From: Sphingobium sp. DEHP117
GTDB taxonomy: Bacteria > Pseudomonadota > Alphaproteobacteria > Sphingomonadales > Sphingomonadaceae
Reading direction: 5' to 3'
DNA length: 64,000 nucleotides
Assembly: GCF_030867385.1 (NCBI RefSeq)
Contig: NZ_JAPFBJ010000001.1
Location: 992,001-1,056,000 of the forward strand
Both the position numbers and the translations under genes were made by a program. The notes under the pieces were generated by a model. That model was not told the DNA's origin and did no database searches. It saw only the letters and a program-made list of their open reading frames with translations. The number at the start of each line of letters is the position of its first letter. Position 1 is the stretch's first letter. This document shows positions 28,875 through 37,770 of the stretch, piece after piece.

Positions 28875-29195
28875 CTAAGGCGCGCTCACGCGCATGATAT
28901 GTTCGTAGATCGCCCGGTGGAGCGGCGCTTCGAACATGCAACCGGCCTCGGCGCCCTTGGTCCACATCACGGTGGCGCGCCGCCCTTCAAACCCTGAGAA
29001 CATCACCCAGATTGTCATCCCCGGCTTGAGGTTGACGAAGCTGTGAAGCCGGAACCCGGTCTCGGACAGGTTGGAGACGCGGCTCGTGAACCAGGTCTCG
29101 CCAGGCCTGCGCAGCTTGACGCCGATGAGCACGGCATGGCGCGCCTTGCGCGGCGCATCCTCTGCCTCAAGAGATGTCTGGTCGATATAGGTCAT
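28875..29195 (-). CDS. PilZ-domain protein
   Basis: A 106-residue single-domain protein. RKARHAVLIGVKLRRPG near the N-terminus is the RxxxR arm and VSNLSETGFRL is the DxSxxG-like c-di-GMP-binding segment (N-LSETG), followed by the PilZ beta-barrel. The Asp of the canonical DxSxxG is Asn, so ligand binding is uncertain. Two starts are possible (29195 and 29210); GGAGG at 29211-29215 fits neither spacing perfectly. Confidence 0.8.
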   Translation of the reverse strand: MTYIDQTSLEAEDAPRKARHAVLIGVKLRRPGETWFTSRVSNLSETGFRLHSFVNLKPGMTIWVMFSGFEGRRATVMWTKGAEAGCMFEAPLHRAIYEHIMRVSAP

Positions 29196-29298
29196 CGCAA
29201 ACTCGCGCATCCTCCAATGCGCTGCTATCGCAGATCAGCGTAAGCATTTCGTTAAGAGATGCCCGGGCACAACTCTTTCCTGCGCAACCGCCTGCCAC

Positions 29299-29324
29299 AA
29301 AAAAAGGGAGGCCGAAGCCTCCCT
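29299..29324 (-). terminator. Intrinsic terminator of the tonB-exb operon
   Basis: AGGGAGGC (29305-29312) and GCCTCCCT (29317-29324) pair around a CGAA loop, followed on the minus strand by a run of seven T. A second hairpin, GGAGGCT/AGCCTCC, at 29343-29358 lies just before it. Confidence 0.9.
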
Positions 29325-29368
29325 CTCATCCGTGATACTGCCGGAGGCTCAAGCCTCCCGATGCGGCA

Positions 29369-29794
29369 TCAGAAATTGTAATAGCGCTCGTTGCCCACAA
29401 ACCCCAGCTTCGTCACTTTCGAGGCCTTGATGATCGCGAGGACCTCGTCAACCGTCACATACCGGGTCTGGCGATCCGGCTCGAACTGCAGCTCCGGTTC
29501 CACCGGCAGCGCCATCGACGCGCGGAGATATTGCCGCAGCGTCAGCTTGTCGATCGGGCTGCCATTCCAGGTGATCGTGCCGGCGGCATCGATCGCCACC
29601 TTGTTCTTTATGGGGTCGGGGGGAGGGAACTTGTCTGGTAAATCGGTTCTTGGGAGATCGATCTTTACCGCATGGGTCTGAATTGGAATCGTAATGATGA
29701 ACATGATAAGGAGAACAAGCATGACGTCGATCAACGGCGTCGTATTCATTTCCATCATCGGCTCGCCATCATCTGAGCCTCCACTCATGGCCAT
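29369..29794 (-). CDS. exbD: ExbD-family biopolymer transport protein (third copy)
   Basis: A 141-residue protein with a short cytosolic N-terminus, one membrane helix (NTTPLIDVMLVLLIMFIITI, with the conserved Asp) and a periplasmic ExbD domain. It forms the proton-driven TonB motor with ExbB. It is almost the same as the adjacent copy: the last ~80 residues are identical, and only residue 13 and residues ~49-61 differ. The ATG at 29794 matches the paralogue start; an upstream GTG would add five residues. Last gene of the operon. Confidence 0.93.
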   Translation of the reverse strand: MAMSGGSDDGEPMMEMNTTPLIDVMLVLLIMFIITIPIQTHAVKIDLPRTDLPDKFPPPDPIKNKVAIDAAGTITWNGSPIDKLTLRQYLRASMALPVEPELQFEPDRQTRYVTVDEVLAIIKASKVTKLGFVGNERYYNF

Positions 29795-29833
29795 AGCATT
29801 CCCCCCCACCTGTTATGCGTAAAGTCTGTACCC

Positions 29834-30259
29834 TCAGAAATTGTAATAGCGCTCGTTGCCCACAAACCCCAGCTTCGTCACTTTCGAGGCCTTGATGATC
29901 GCGAGGACCTCGTCAACCGTCACATACCGGGTCTGGCGATCCGGCTCGAACTGAAGCTCCGGTTCCACCGGCAGCGCCATCGATGCGCGGAGATATTGCC
30001 TCAGCGTCAGCTTGTCGATCGGGCTGCCATTCCAGGTGATCGTGCCGGCGGCATCGATCGCCACCTTGTTCTTCACCGGATCGACAATGTCCGGCGGAGG
30101 CGGATCCTGGTTGTTGGGCAGGTCGATCTTAACCGCGTGGGTCTGGATCGGGATGGTGATGATGAACATGATGAGAAGCACGAGCATGACGTCAATCAAC
30201 GGCGTCGTGTTCATCTCCATCACCGGCTCACCATCGTCGGAACCGCCACTCATGGCCAT
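29834..30259 (-). CDS. exbD: ExbD-family biopolymer transport protein (second copy)
   Basis: A 141-residue near-twin of the following gene, with the same membrane helix and periplasmic domain. The periplasmic linker after the helix differs (NNQDPPPPDIVDP instead of RTDLPDKFPPPDP). Its 3' 240 bases differ from the neighbouring copy at only three positions, while the 5' parts differ at many synonymous sites. It follows the first exbD by 21 bases. Confidence 0.93.
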   Translation of the reverse strand: MAMSGGSDDGEPVMEMNTTPLIDVMLVLLIMFIITIPIQTHAVKIDLPNNQDPPPPDIVDPVKNKVAIDAAGTITWNGSPIDKLTLRQYLRASMALPVEPELQFEPDRQTRYVTVDEVLAIIKASKVTKLGFVGNERYYNF

Positions 30260-30280
30260 GGAATTTACTCCTGCAAACGC

Positions 30281-30772
30281 TTAGAGACGCTGGACGCGGA
30301 TCGAACCCGGATCAGGCTGAGAGATAAAGCCCACCTTCGGGAAACCGGCCAGCTGCATGGTATAGATGGTGCCGCCAACGCAGCGCCACGGCGTGTTGAT
30401 ATCGGCGCGGATATGTGCCTCCGGCAGATCCTCCGCCGTCATGTTCTGGATGCCACCCGCCTTCTCGATGTCGCTTTTCAGCTTGGCGACGGCGCGCTTC
30501 AGCAGCTCGTCCGACTTCACCTGTGTCAGGTTCCAGTACACCTGGCACGAGCCGTCCGGCGCGGAATTAATGGAGAGGGAAACATTTTCCGGCTTGGTCG
30601 TCGTCGGCTCGAACGGCACCTTCGGCAGGTTGAGCTCAATCGTCTGAACCACGACAGGAACCGCGATCAGGAAGATGATGAGCAGCACCAGCATGACGTC
30701 GACAAGCGGGGTCGTGTTGATGTCGGACATCGGCTTGTCGTCGCCGCCGCCGGATCCAGCACTAATTGCCAT
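30281..30772 (-). CDS. exbD: ExbD-family biopolymer transport protein (first copy)
   Basis: A 163-residue ExbD with NTTPLVDVMLVLLIIFLIAVP as membrane helix. The periplasmic domain is longer and divergent from the two downstream copies, with two cysteines (near SCQVYW and RCVGGTIY) that could form a disulfide. Clusters with one exbB and several exbD genes are common in sphingomonads and xanthomonads, where the paralogues can serve different receptors. Confidence 0.92.
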   Translation of the reverse strand: MAISAGSGGGDDKPMSDINTTPLVDVMLVLLIIFLIAVPVVVQTIELNLPKVPFEPTTTKPENVSLSINSAPDGSCQVYWNLTQVKSDELLKRAVAKLKSDIEKAGGIQNMTAEDLPEAHIRADINTPWRCVGGTIYTMQLAGFPKVGFISQPDPGSIRVQRL

Positions 30773-30878
30773 CGATCAGTATCCTACTTTTCATATCATT
30801 TATGGGCTTTGGAACGAGCCCGGTGCGAACCGGTGGCCGCTTGCCGCAAGAGCGGAAGGCGGCCACTCGGCGTAAGGC

Positions 30879-31640
30879 TTAAGCTTTGGTAGGAGCAGCT
30901 GCGGCCGGACGCGCAGCGGCAGTCGGCGCCGCTGCAACAGACGGACGGACCTGGCCGTTGGACATCAGGAAGCCCAGCAGATCGACCGAGAAACCATTGA
31001 GGTCTTCGGCGATCGACTTGTTGCGACGCTGCAGCCAGTTGAAGGCAAGCACGGCCGGAACCGCGACAACGAGGCCGAGAGCGGTCATGATGAGCGCCTC
31101 ACCGACCGGACCGGCAACGGTGTCGATCGACGCCTGACCGGAAGAACCGATCTTGATCAGCGCGCGATAGATGCCGACCACGGTACCGAACAGGCCGATG
31201 AACGGCGCGGTCGCGCCCACCGTCGCGAGGAAGGCCAGGCCGCTGCCGAGCTTCGAGTTGATCGCAGCTTCCGAACGAGCGAGCGATCCGTGCATCCAGT
31301 CATGCGCTTCGACCGGGTCGGTCAGCTTGCTATGCTGCTCCTGCGCGGAAAGCCCATCATCGACCAGCTGCTTGTAGGCAGTGTTCTTTTCGAGCTTCGC
31401 ACCGGCCTCCTTGAGGCTGGCCGAACGCCAGAAGCTCTGCTTCACCTTTTTGCCCTGGCTGATGATCTTCTGCTGTTCGATCAGCTTGGTGAAGAGGATG
31501 TAGAACGAGAAGATCGACATACCCACAAGGATGACGAACACGGACTGCGAGATGATACCGCCCTCTTCGAGCGCGGCCTTCAGACCGTACGGGTTTTCCT
31601 GCGCGGCCCCGGCGGCAGCGGCTGCAATAGAAATGAACAT
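30879..31640 (-). CDS. exbB: ExbB/TolQ/MotA-family proton channel protein
   Basis: A 253-residue inner-membrane protein of the TonB motor with three membrane helices: one near the N-terminus (VFVILVGMSIFSFYILF), then after a cytosolic loop FLATVGATAPFIGLFGTVVGIYRAL and MTALGLVVAVPAVLAF. The GTVVGI and AVPA motifs line the proton path. It lies between tonB and the exbD genes. The Ala-rich C-terminal tail is unusual but not informative. Confidence 0.95.
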   Translation of the reverse strand: MFISIAAAAAGAAQENPYGLKAALEEGGIISQSVFVILVGMSIFSFYILFTKLIEQQKIISQGKKVKQSFWRSASLKEAGAKLEKNTAYKQLVDDGLSAQEQHSKLTDPVEAHDWMHGSLARSEAAINSKLGSGLAFLATVGATAPFIGLFGTVVGIYRALIKIGSSGQASIDTVAGPVGEALIMTALGLVVAVPAVLAFNWLQRRNKSIAEDLNGFSVDLLGFLMSNGQVRPSVAAAPTAAARPAAAAPTKA

Positions 31641-31720
31641 CGTTAGTTACTTCCCTCTCAAATATAAACCAAAAATGTGGGCGGGTGCAGCCTGACCGGC
31701 TCCAACCGCCCCTCAAAATC

Positions 31721-32365
31721 CTACTCCGGTATCCGCCACACAAAGCGGCTGGACCAGCTGTCTGCCATCGGCTGGCCGTCAGAACCGGTCGCGGGCTTGA
31801 AGCGTCCGCGACGCGTCACGAGCTGACATGCCGTGCTATCGAGGTCCGAATGTCCGCTCGATGAGGTGACCGTGCACCCTACGACCCTGCCGTCAACGCT
31901 AACGTCAAGACGCAAGCCGACAACACCCGAACGTTCTTCGCGCAGCGCACGGCTCGGATAATCGTCAGACGTAACCCAGTCCCCGGGCCTTCCCTTCGGC
32001 GCGGCGCGCGCGACAGGCCGCGGCGGAGGCGGCGCGCTTACCACGGGGGGCAAGGGCGGCAAAGGCGGCGGCGGCGTTGCGACGCTCGTCACCTGCGGCG
32101 CAGGAGCGGGCGTTTGCACCATTGGCGGTGGAGCCACGACCGGCGGCGGCGGCACATCCGCCGGCTTCGGCGGGGGTGGCGGCGGCTCGTCCGGTGGCGG
32201 CGGCTCTTCCTTGACGTCGATCACGTTCAGCTGTTCCGCGGCTTTCTTGACATATTTCATGCCGAGGCCGGTCACGAAAGCATATCCCAGAACAACGTGA
32301 ATCAAGGCGACGATAATAATCGAGATTGTTCTACTCGATGCCTCCGAGTGATCTGCGTAGGCCAT
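31721..32365 (-). CDS. tonB: TonB energy-transducing protein
   Basis: A 214-residue protein anchored by one N-terminal helix (TISIIIVALIHVVLGYAFV), followed by a proline-rich periplasmic spacer (about 45-120) with PPPP repeats, and a C-terminal TonB domain (DYPSRALREERSGVVGLRLDV...GRFKPATGSDG) that contacts TonB-dependent receptors. It transmits proton-motive force to outer-membrane siderophore, vitamin and sugar receptors. First gene of tonB-exbB-exbD-exbD-exbD. Confidence 0.95.
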   Translation of the reverse strand: MAYADHSEASSRTISIIIVALIHVVLGYAFVTGLGMKYVKKAAEQLNVIDVKEEPPPPDEPPPPPPKPADVPPPPVVAPPPMVQTPAPAPQVTSVATPPPPLPPLPPVVSAPPPPRPVARAAPKGRPGDWVTSDDYPSRALREERSGVVGLRLDVSVDGRVVGCTVTSSSGHSDLDSTACQLVTRRGRFKPATGSDGQPMADSWSSRFVWRIPE

Positions 32366-32661
32366 TCAGCAACGACACTCCTTAACTCAGCTTGTAATTA
32401 ACACTGCGACACCCAGAAATGCGGAACGCAAGGTATGCGCCTTCACATGCCTCAAGCACCGCCTCTGCTGTTTACTATCATTTCCCCGCTTCCTATCGTG
32501 GCGCAGGAGCGGAAGCAAACGCTTTGTGCGCCTTTCTCGGCAGTGGGTTGAGAATCTTCGGGCGCTGGCGCACAATTGGTTATCGGGTGCGTGTCGCGGC
32601 CTGTTCGGGCGACAATCGCCAAAAAAGGAATATCCCCTTCTTTTCACTAGAGCGTAAACAT

Positions 32662-33495
32662 ATGAAATCCATCGCCTTTACCTTCATTTTGGTGGGTTTT
32701 TCGCTCGCCCTGCCGGTCTCTGGCCGCCAAACACCCATCGAGCGCCCGGCGTTGTCATTTGCCGACATCGCAGACCTTGCCACTGGCGCTCCGCTGATAG
32801 CGAAAGCGCGGATCTCAGGCGTAAGAAATGTTCAAGGAGGGGGCGCAAGAAATGTTCAAGGAGGGGGCGCAGACCTCACCGCATCACCCAGGAAATTTCA
32901 ACTGATCACGGTGAAGGTCGAATCGCTGATTCGTGGTCAAGGCGGCATCGCGCCGCGGGTCAGCTTTCTGGCTCTGGCGAACGCCCGGCGGTTCAGAAAT
33001 GGCGCGCAGGTGCTGCTCTATGCCCGGCCGGGGCAGAGGGCAGGACAGGTCCAGCTCGTATCGGCGAATGCACTACAGCCATGGAGTCCGGAGCTGGAGG
33101 CTACCACGCGCGCGGTGACCACAGAGCTGCTTGGCGCTCAATCCATCCCCGCTATCGTCGCTGTGGGCGATGCCTTCCACGTTCCTGGTACCGTGCAGGG
33201 CGAAAGCGAGACGCAGATATTCCTCAAGACGGCGACCGGCGAGCCGGTATCGCTCTCGGTCGTTCACCGCGCGGGCGAGGCCACCCGCTGGGGCGTGTCG
33301 CTGGGAGAGATCGTCGATGACGCGGCGGTGCCGCCCGCGCCCGGCACGCTGCTGTGGTACCGGCTTGCCTGCGCGCTACCGGAGGTGCTTCCCGCTGCGT
33401 CCACCCGCGCGCTGGCGGTGCTGGATGCCGAAGCCGCGCGCGGGGACTACAGATTCGTTATGGAAAGCCTTGGCAGCTGCGGCCGCACATTGTAG
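32662..33495 (+). CDS. Exported protein of unknown function with tandem duplication
   Basis: A 277-residue protein with a signal peptide (MKSIAFTFILVGFSLALPVSG) and a predicted soluble periplasmic body. No family recognised. Near residues 54-69 it carries the duplicated octapeptide ARNVQGGG, from a perfect 24-base tandem duplication (32823-32870). The ATG at 32662 gives a proper signal peptide; the reading frame extends upstream to 32419, but that part lacks it. It ends 59 bases before hom. The 296 bases between tonB and this gene hold no gene, only presumed promoters. Confidence 0.7.
   Translation: MKSIAFTFILVGFSLALPVSGRQTPIERPALSFADIADLATGAPLIAKARISGVRNVQGGGARNVQGGGADLTASPRKFQLITVKVESLIRGQGGIAPRVSFLALANARRFRNGAQVLLYARPGQRAGQVQLVSANALQPWSPELEATTRAVTTELLGAQSIPAIVAVGDAFHVPGTVQGESETQIFLKTATGEPVSLSVVHRAGEATRWGVSLGEIVDDAAVPPAPGTLLWYRLACALPEVLPAASTRALAVLDAEAARGDYRFVMESLGSCGRTL
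32823..32870 (+). repeat. Perfect 24-base tandem duplication
   Basis: Two adjacent copies of a 24-base unit beginning AAGAAATGTTCAAGGAGG, at 32823-32846 and 32847-32870. In frame, it adds one octapeptide to the exported protein. Probably a recent slippage or duplication event. Confidence 0.9.
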
Positions 33496-33554
33496 CGGGG
33501 CGCACAAGGCGGGCGATTGTTCCGCTGGCCACAGGTTCAGATTAACAAAGCGGG

Positions 33555-34856
33555 ATGGCGATGCAGGATCAACGACCGATGCGCGTAGCACTGGTGGGGC
33601 TGGGAACGGTGGGCACCGGGGTGATCCGCCTGCTCGATGCGAACAGGGAATTGATCGCCCGTCGCGCTGGCCGGATCATCGAGGTGCGCGCCGTGAACGC
33701 CCGGGACCGCAATCGCGACCGTGGCTTCGACATTACCCGCTTCGATTGGGTCGACGACATGATGGAGCTGGCCCGCCGCGACGATATCGATGTGGTGGTA
33801 GAGCTGATCGGCGGGTCGGACGGCCCTGCCCTCGCATTGGCGCGCGCCGTGCTCAGCGCCGGCAAGCCTCTGGTCACCGCGAACAAGGCGATGCTCGCCC
33901 ATCATGGCCTCTCGTTGGCCACGCTCGCCGAACAATCGGGCATACCGCTGAAATATGAGGCGGCGGTCGCAGGCGGCATTCCTGTGATCAAGGGGCTGCG
34001 GGAGGGTGCCGCCGCCAACGAGATCAGCCGCGTCTACGGGATATTGAACGGCACCTGCAATTATATCCTCACCACCATGGAGCGCGAAGGGCGTGACTTC
34101 GATGAGGTGCTGAAGGAGGCGCAGGAGCTTGGCTATGCCGAGGCCGACCCGAGTTTCGATGTCGATGGGGTCGACGCTGCGCACAAGCTCTCGATCCTCG
34201 CCAGCTTGGCCTTCGGGACGCAAATTGATTTCGACGCCGTCGATATAGGCGGCATCCGCAATGTGACGGCCGCAGACATTCGGGAGGCGGCGGCGCTCGG
34301 TTATCGCATACGGCTCGTCGGCATGGCGGAAAACCGGGCGGATGGCCTGTTTCAGCGTGTCCAGGCCGCGCTGGTCCCGATGCATCATCCGCTTGCCAGC
34401 GTGGAGGGATCGCTGAACGCCGTGCTGGCCGAGGGTAATTTCGTCGGCAGCCTGTTCTTCTCGGGCCGCGGGGCGGGCGAAGGGCCGACCGCGTCCGCCG
34501 TCGTGGCGGATCTCATAGACATCGCGCGCGATGAATATGGCGATCCCTTCGCCATGCAGGTAGAGCAATTGGCGCGCCAGCCCAAGGCGGACAGCGGTGA
34601 CACGATCCGGCGCGTCTATCTCCGCTTTCTGGTGCAGGACAAGCCCGGCGTGCTGGCCGAAATCGCTGCCGCAATGCGCGATGCGGGCGTCTCGATCGAA
34701 AGCGTGATCCAGCGCGGCGCGCACGAGGACGGCTCCGTCCTGCTCGTCGTCGTCACGCATGACAGCACGGAACGCGCCATTGATGACACCCTGAGGCGGC
34801 TCGGCGGATCGGACAACCTGATTGCAGACCCGGTGATCATGCCTATTCTGGGTTAA
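33555..34856 (+). CDS. hom: Homoserine dehydrogenase
   Basis: NAD(P)H-dependent reduction of aspartate semialdehyde to homoserine on the way to threonine, methionine and isoleucine. The 433 residues have the N-terminal Rossmann motif VALVGLGTVGTGVIRLL, the catalytic domain with YGILNGTCNYILTTM and a C-terminal ACT domain (about 350-433) for threonine feedback. The 5' end is well defined, although a start a few codons later (MRVALVG) is possible. Confidence 0.95.
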   Translation: MAMQDQRPMRVALVGLGTVGTGVIRLLDANRELIARRAGRIIEVRAVNARDRNRDRGFDITRFDWVDDMMELARRDDIDVVVELIGGSDGPALALARAVLSAGKPLVTANKAMLAHHGLSLATLAEQSGIPLKYEAAVAGGIPVIKGLREGAAANEISRVYGILNGTCNYILTTMEREGRDFDEVLKEAQELGYAEADPSFDVDGVDAAHKLSILASLAFGTQIDFDAVDIGGIRNVTAADIREAAALGYRIRLVGMAENRADGLFQRVQAALVPMHHPLASVEGSLNAVLAEGNFVGSLFFSGRGAGEGPTASAVVADLIDIARDEYGDPFAMQVEQLARQPKADSGDTIRRVYLRFLVQDKPGVLAEIAAAMRDAGVSIESVIQRGAHEDGSVLLVVVTHDSTERAIDDTLRRLGGSDNLIADPVIMPILG

Positions 34857-34925
34857 CTACCTCCCACTCTCGACATCCGCCTCTCCCGCCGTTATCGGGA
34901 CCGCGCGACCCTACAGGAAGGATAT

Positions 34926-35915
34926 ATGATGACGGTGCAGCCCAGTTCGGTTCTCGACCGCGTTCTGGTTTTGGAGATGGTCCGCGTGACCGAAGCGGCG
35001 GCAATCGCCGCGTCGCGCCTCATCGGCCGGGGAGATGAAAAGGCCGCCGATGCCGCCGCCGTCGAGGCAATGCGCATGGCGTTCAACGATCTGTACATGG
35101 ACGGCACCGTGGTCATCGGCGAGGGAGAGCGTGACGAGGCGCCGATGCTCTATATCGGCGAGAAGGTCGGCAACGCCATCGGCAAGGGTCCGCGCATCGA
35201 CATCGCGCTCGATCCGCTGGAAGGCACGACGATCACCGCCAAGGCCGGGCCGAACGCGCTCGCCGTGCTGGCAATTTCCGAGGAAGGCGGCCTGCTGAAC
35301 GCGCCAGACGTCTATATGGACAAGCTGGCGGTCGGGCCGGGCTATCCGGAAGGCATCATCGATCTCGCCAAGTCACCTTCAGAGAACGTGAAAGCCGTTG
35401 CGGCGGCGAAGGGCGTATCGCCCAGCGAGATCATCGTCTGCGTGCTCGATCGCCCGCGCCATGAAAAGATCATCGCGGAGCTGCGCGCGCTCGGCTGCGG
35501 CATCATGCTCATCCCGGACGGCGACGTCGCCGGCGTCATCGCCACCACCAACCCCGAAACCACGATAGACATGTACATGGGCTCCGGCGGCGCGCCCGAG
35601 GGCGTGCTGGCCTGCGCGGCGCTGCGCTGCGTCGGCGGCCAGTTCAAGGGACGCCTGCTGTTTCGCAACGACGACGAGAAGGCCCGCGCCCGCAAATGGG
35701 GCATTACAGACCTCGACAAGATCTATGATCTCAAGGAGCTGGCAATCGGCGACTGCATCTTCGCCGCAACCGGCGTGACGGACGGCTCGCTGCTCAAGGG
35801 TGTCAAGCGCCTGCCCGGCGGCGTCATGACCACGGACAGCGTCGTCATGCGCGCCTCGTCCGGCACCGTGCGCTGGATCAAGGGCGAGCACCACGCCGAG
35901 CGCAAGGACAAATAA
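34926..35915 (+). CDS. glpX: Class II fructose-1,6-bisphosphatase
   Basis: Hydrolyses fructose-1,6-bisphosphate in gluconeogenesis. The 329-residue GlpX-type protein has GEGERDEAPML (65-75) and the metal/substrate motif DPLEGTT (96-102), and the late GAPEGVLACAALRC. AGGAAGG lies 5-11 bases before the start. It follows hom by 69 bases and ends in an intrinsic terminator. Confidence 0.96.
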   Translation: MMTVQPSSVLDRVLVLEMVRVTEAAAIAASRLIGRGDEKAADAAAVEAMRMAFNDLYMDGTVVIGEGERDEAPMLYIGEKVGNAIGKGPRIDIALDPLEGTTITAKAGPNALAVLAISEEGGLLNAPDVYMDKLAVGPGYPEGIIDLAKSPSENVKAVAAAKGVSPSEIIVCVLDRPRHEKIIAELRALGCGIMLIPDGDVAGVIATTNPETTIDMYMGSGGAPEGVLACAALRCVGGQFKGRLLFRNDDEKARARKWGITDLDKIYDLKELAIGDCIFAATGVTDGSLLKGVKRLPGGVMTTDSVVMRASSGTVRWIKGEHHAERKDK

Positions 35916-35944
35916 GCGGCTCCCTCGCGGAGGTAGCAAGCTGG

Positions 35945-35975
35945 AGGGGCGCTGGAAACGGCGCCCCTTATTTCT
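35945..35975 (+). terminator. Intrinsic terminator after glpX
   Basis: AGGGGCGC (35945-35952) and GCGCCCCT (35961-35968) form a GC-rich stem, followed by TATTTCTT on the plus strand. Its end overlaps the stop codon of the convergent ABC permease gene. Confidence 0.8.
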
Positions 35976-36741
35976 TGAGCCTGTAGCCCGTCTTGAACAC
36001 CCAACCGATGGCCGCCATGCACACGATCAGCAACACCGCGACGAACGCGAGGCTATAGCCGATCGCCACGTCTCCCTTGCCGAAAAACGTCCAGCGGAAT
36101 CCGCTGATGAGATAGATCACAGGGTTGAACAGCGTGATCGTGCGCCACGGCTCCGGTAGCATCGAAACGGAATAGAATGCACCGCCCAGAAATGTCATCG
36201 GCATGATCACAAGCAGCGGCACGACCTGCAGCTGCTCGAAATTCTGCGCCCATACGCCCAGGATGAAACCGAACATGCAAAAGCTGATCGCGATCAGCGC
36301 CATGAAACCCAGCATCGCCAGCGGATGCGCCACGGACACATCCACAAACAGGTGCGCCGTGGCAAAGATCACCAGCCCGATCATCATGGACTTGCTCGCC
36401 GCCGCACCGACATAGGCGATCACCGTCTCCAGCGACGAGAGCGGCGCGGACAGCAGCTCGTAAATCGTCCCCGTCCACTTGGGCATATAGATGCCGAAGC
36501 TCGCGTTGAAGATGCTCTCCTGAAACATCGAGAGCATGATGAGGCCCGGCACGATGAATGCGGCATAGGGTATGCCGTCGATCTCCGTCATGCGCGAGCC
36601 GATGGCCGAGCCGAACACGATGAAATAGAGCGACGTGGTGATGACTGGGGTCATCAGGCTCGTCCAGAAGGTCCGGCCAAAGCGATGCAGCTCGAAGCGG
36701 TAGATGGCGGCGATGCCGCGCCAGTTCATGCGGCCGCTCAC
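35968..36741 (-). CDS. ABC-2 type transport permease
   Basis: A 257-residue inner-membrane permease with six predicted helices and the ABC-2 signature around [18 protein letters not shown], similar to YadH of E. coli. It pairs with the ATPase encoded just upstream (4-base overlap). The substrate is unknown; such pairs export drugs, lipids or polysaccharides. Confidence 0.92.
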   Translation of the reverse strand: MSGRMNWRGIAAIYRFELHRFGRTFWTSLMTPVITTSLYFIVFGSAIGSRMTEIDGIPYAAFIVPGLIMLSMFQESIFNASFGIYMPKWTGTIYELLSAPLSSLETVIAYVGAAASKSMMIGLVIFATAHLFVDVSVAHPLAMLGFMALIAISFCMFGFILGVWAQNFEQLQVVPLLVIMPMTFLGGAFYSVSMLPEPWRTITLFNPVIYLISGFRWTFFGKGDVAIGYSLAFVAVLLIVCMAAIGWVFKTGYRLKK

Positions 36742-37685
36742 GCCTTTGCCTCCTGCCCGCCGTCTTGCGAATGCACCAGCCCCACGAAGATATCCTCCAG
36801 CGAGCTTTCGCGGGTGGAGATGTCATGATAGCCGATACCGGCCTGCCCCAGCGCGGCGATCAGCGTGGGCACCCCGCTCTCGTCCGTCTTGGCGTCAAAG
36901 CGATAGTTGAGATCGGAGCCGCCGCCGCCCAGCGTCAAGTCCCAGCGGCTCAGCGCATCCGGAATTGCGCCAAGCGGCTGGTCGAGATGCAGGGTCAAAG
37001 TTTTGGTGCCGAGCTTGCGCATCAGCGCCTCCTTCTCATCGACCAGCATCAGCCGGCCATTGTTGATGACGCCCACCCTGTCCGCCATCTCCTCTGCTTC
37101 CTCGATATAATGGGTAGTGAGGATGATCGTGACGCCGGTGTCGCGCAGGTCACGCACCATGGCCCACATGTCCTTGCGCAGCTCCACGTCAACGCCCGCC
37201 GTCGGCTCGTCGAGAAACAGCACGCGCGGCTCATGGCTCAGCGCCTTTGCTATCATAACCCGCCGCTTCATCCCGCCGGACAGCTCCAAAATCTTGGCGT
37301 CGCGCTTGTCCCAAAGGGACAGGTCGCGCAGCAGCTTTTCGATATAGGCGTCATCCCGCGGCTTGCCGAACAATCCCCGGGTGAAGCGGACGGTGGAGAT
37401 CACCGGTTCGAACGCATCGGTATACAGTTCCTGCGGCACCAGCCCGATATCGGTTCGGGTGTGGCGATACTCGCGGATGATGTCCCGCCCGTTCACCAAC
37501 ACCTGTCCGCTGGTGGGCGAGACGATGCCGCAGATGATGCTGATCAGCGTCGTCTTGCCCGCTCCATTCGGGCCGAGCAGCGCGAATATCTCACCCTCGC
37601 GTATATCGAGGTCAACAGAATGCAGCGCGACATGCCCGGAGGCATAGGCCTTGCCGAGGCCCGAAATGGAAATGATGTTGGTCAA
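36738..37685 (-). CDS. ABC transporter ATP-binding protein (YadG-like)
   Basis: A 315-residue ATPase with Walker A GPNGAGKT (38-45), signature LSGGMKRR, Walker [13 protein letters not shown] and the H-loop [10 protein letters not shown]. The extra C-terminal ~75 residues are typical of drug/ABC-2 exporters. It precedes its permease with a 4-base overlap. It is divergent from recJ. Confidence 0.94.
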   Translation of the reverse strand: MTNIISISGLGKAYASGHVALHSVDLDIREGEIFALLGPNGAGKTTLISIICGIVSPTSGQVLVNGRDIIREYRHTRTDIGLVPQELYTDAFEPVISTVRFTRGLFGKPRDDAYIEKLLRDLSLWDKRDAKILELSGGMKRRVMIAKALSHEPRVLFLDEPTAGVDVELRKDMWAMVRDLRDTGVTIILTTHYIEEAEEMADRVGVINNGRLMLVDEKEALMRKLGTKTLTLHLDQPLGAIPDALSRWDLTLGGGGSDLNYRFDAKTDESGVPTLIAALGQAGIGYHDISTRESSLEDIFVGLVHSQDGGQEAKA

Positions 37686-37770
37686 GGAAGAAACTCTCGG
37701 CGAAGATGTGTTGCACGAGGAGATAGTGATTTACCCGCACGTGACAAGCCGTACCGCAACGACTAGTGAA

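Noticed and set aside
32823..32870. CRISPR-like repeat
   Set aside because: Only two directly adjacent copies without spacers, inside a coding frame; no cas genes in the window.
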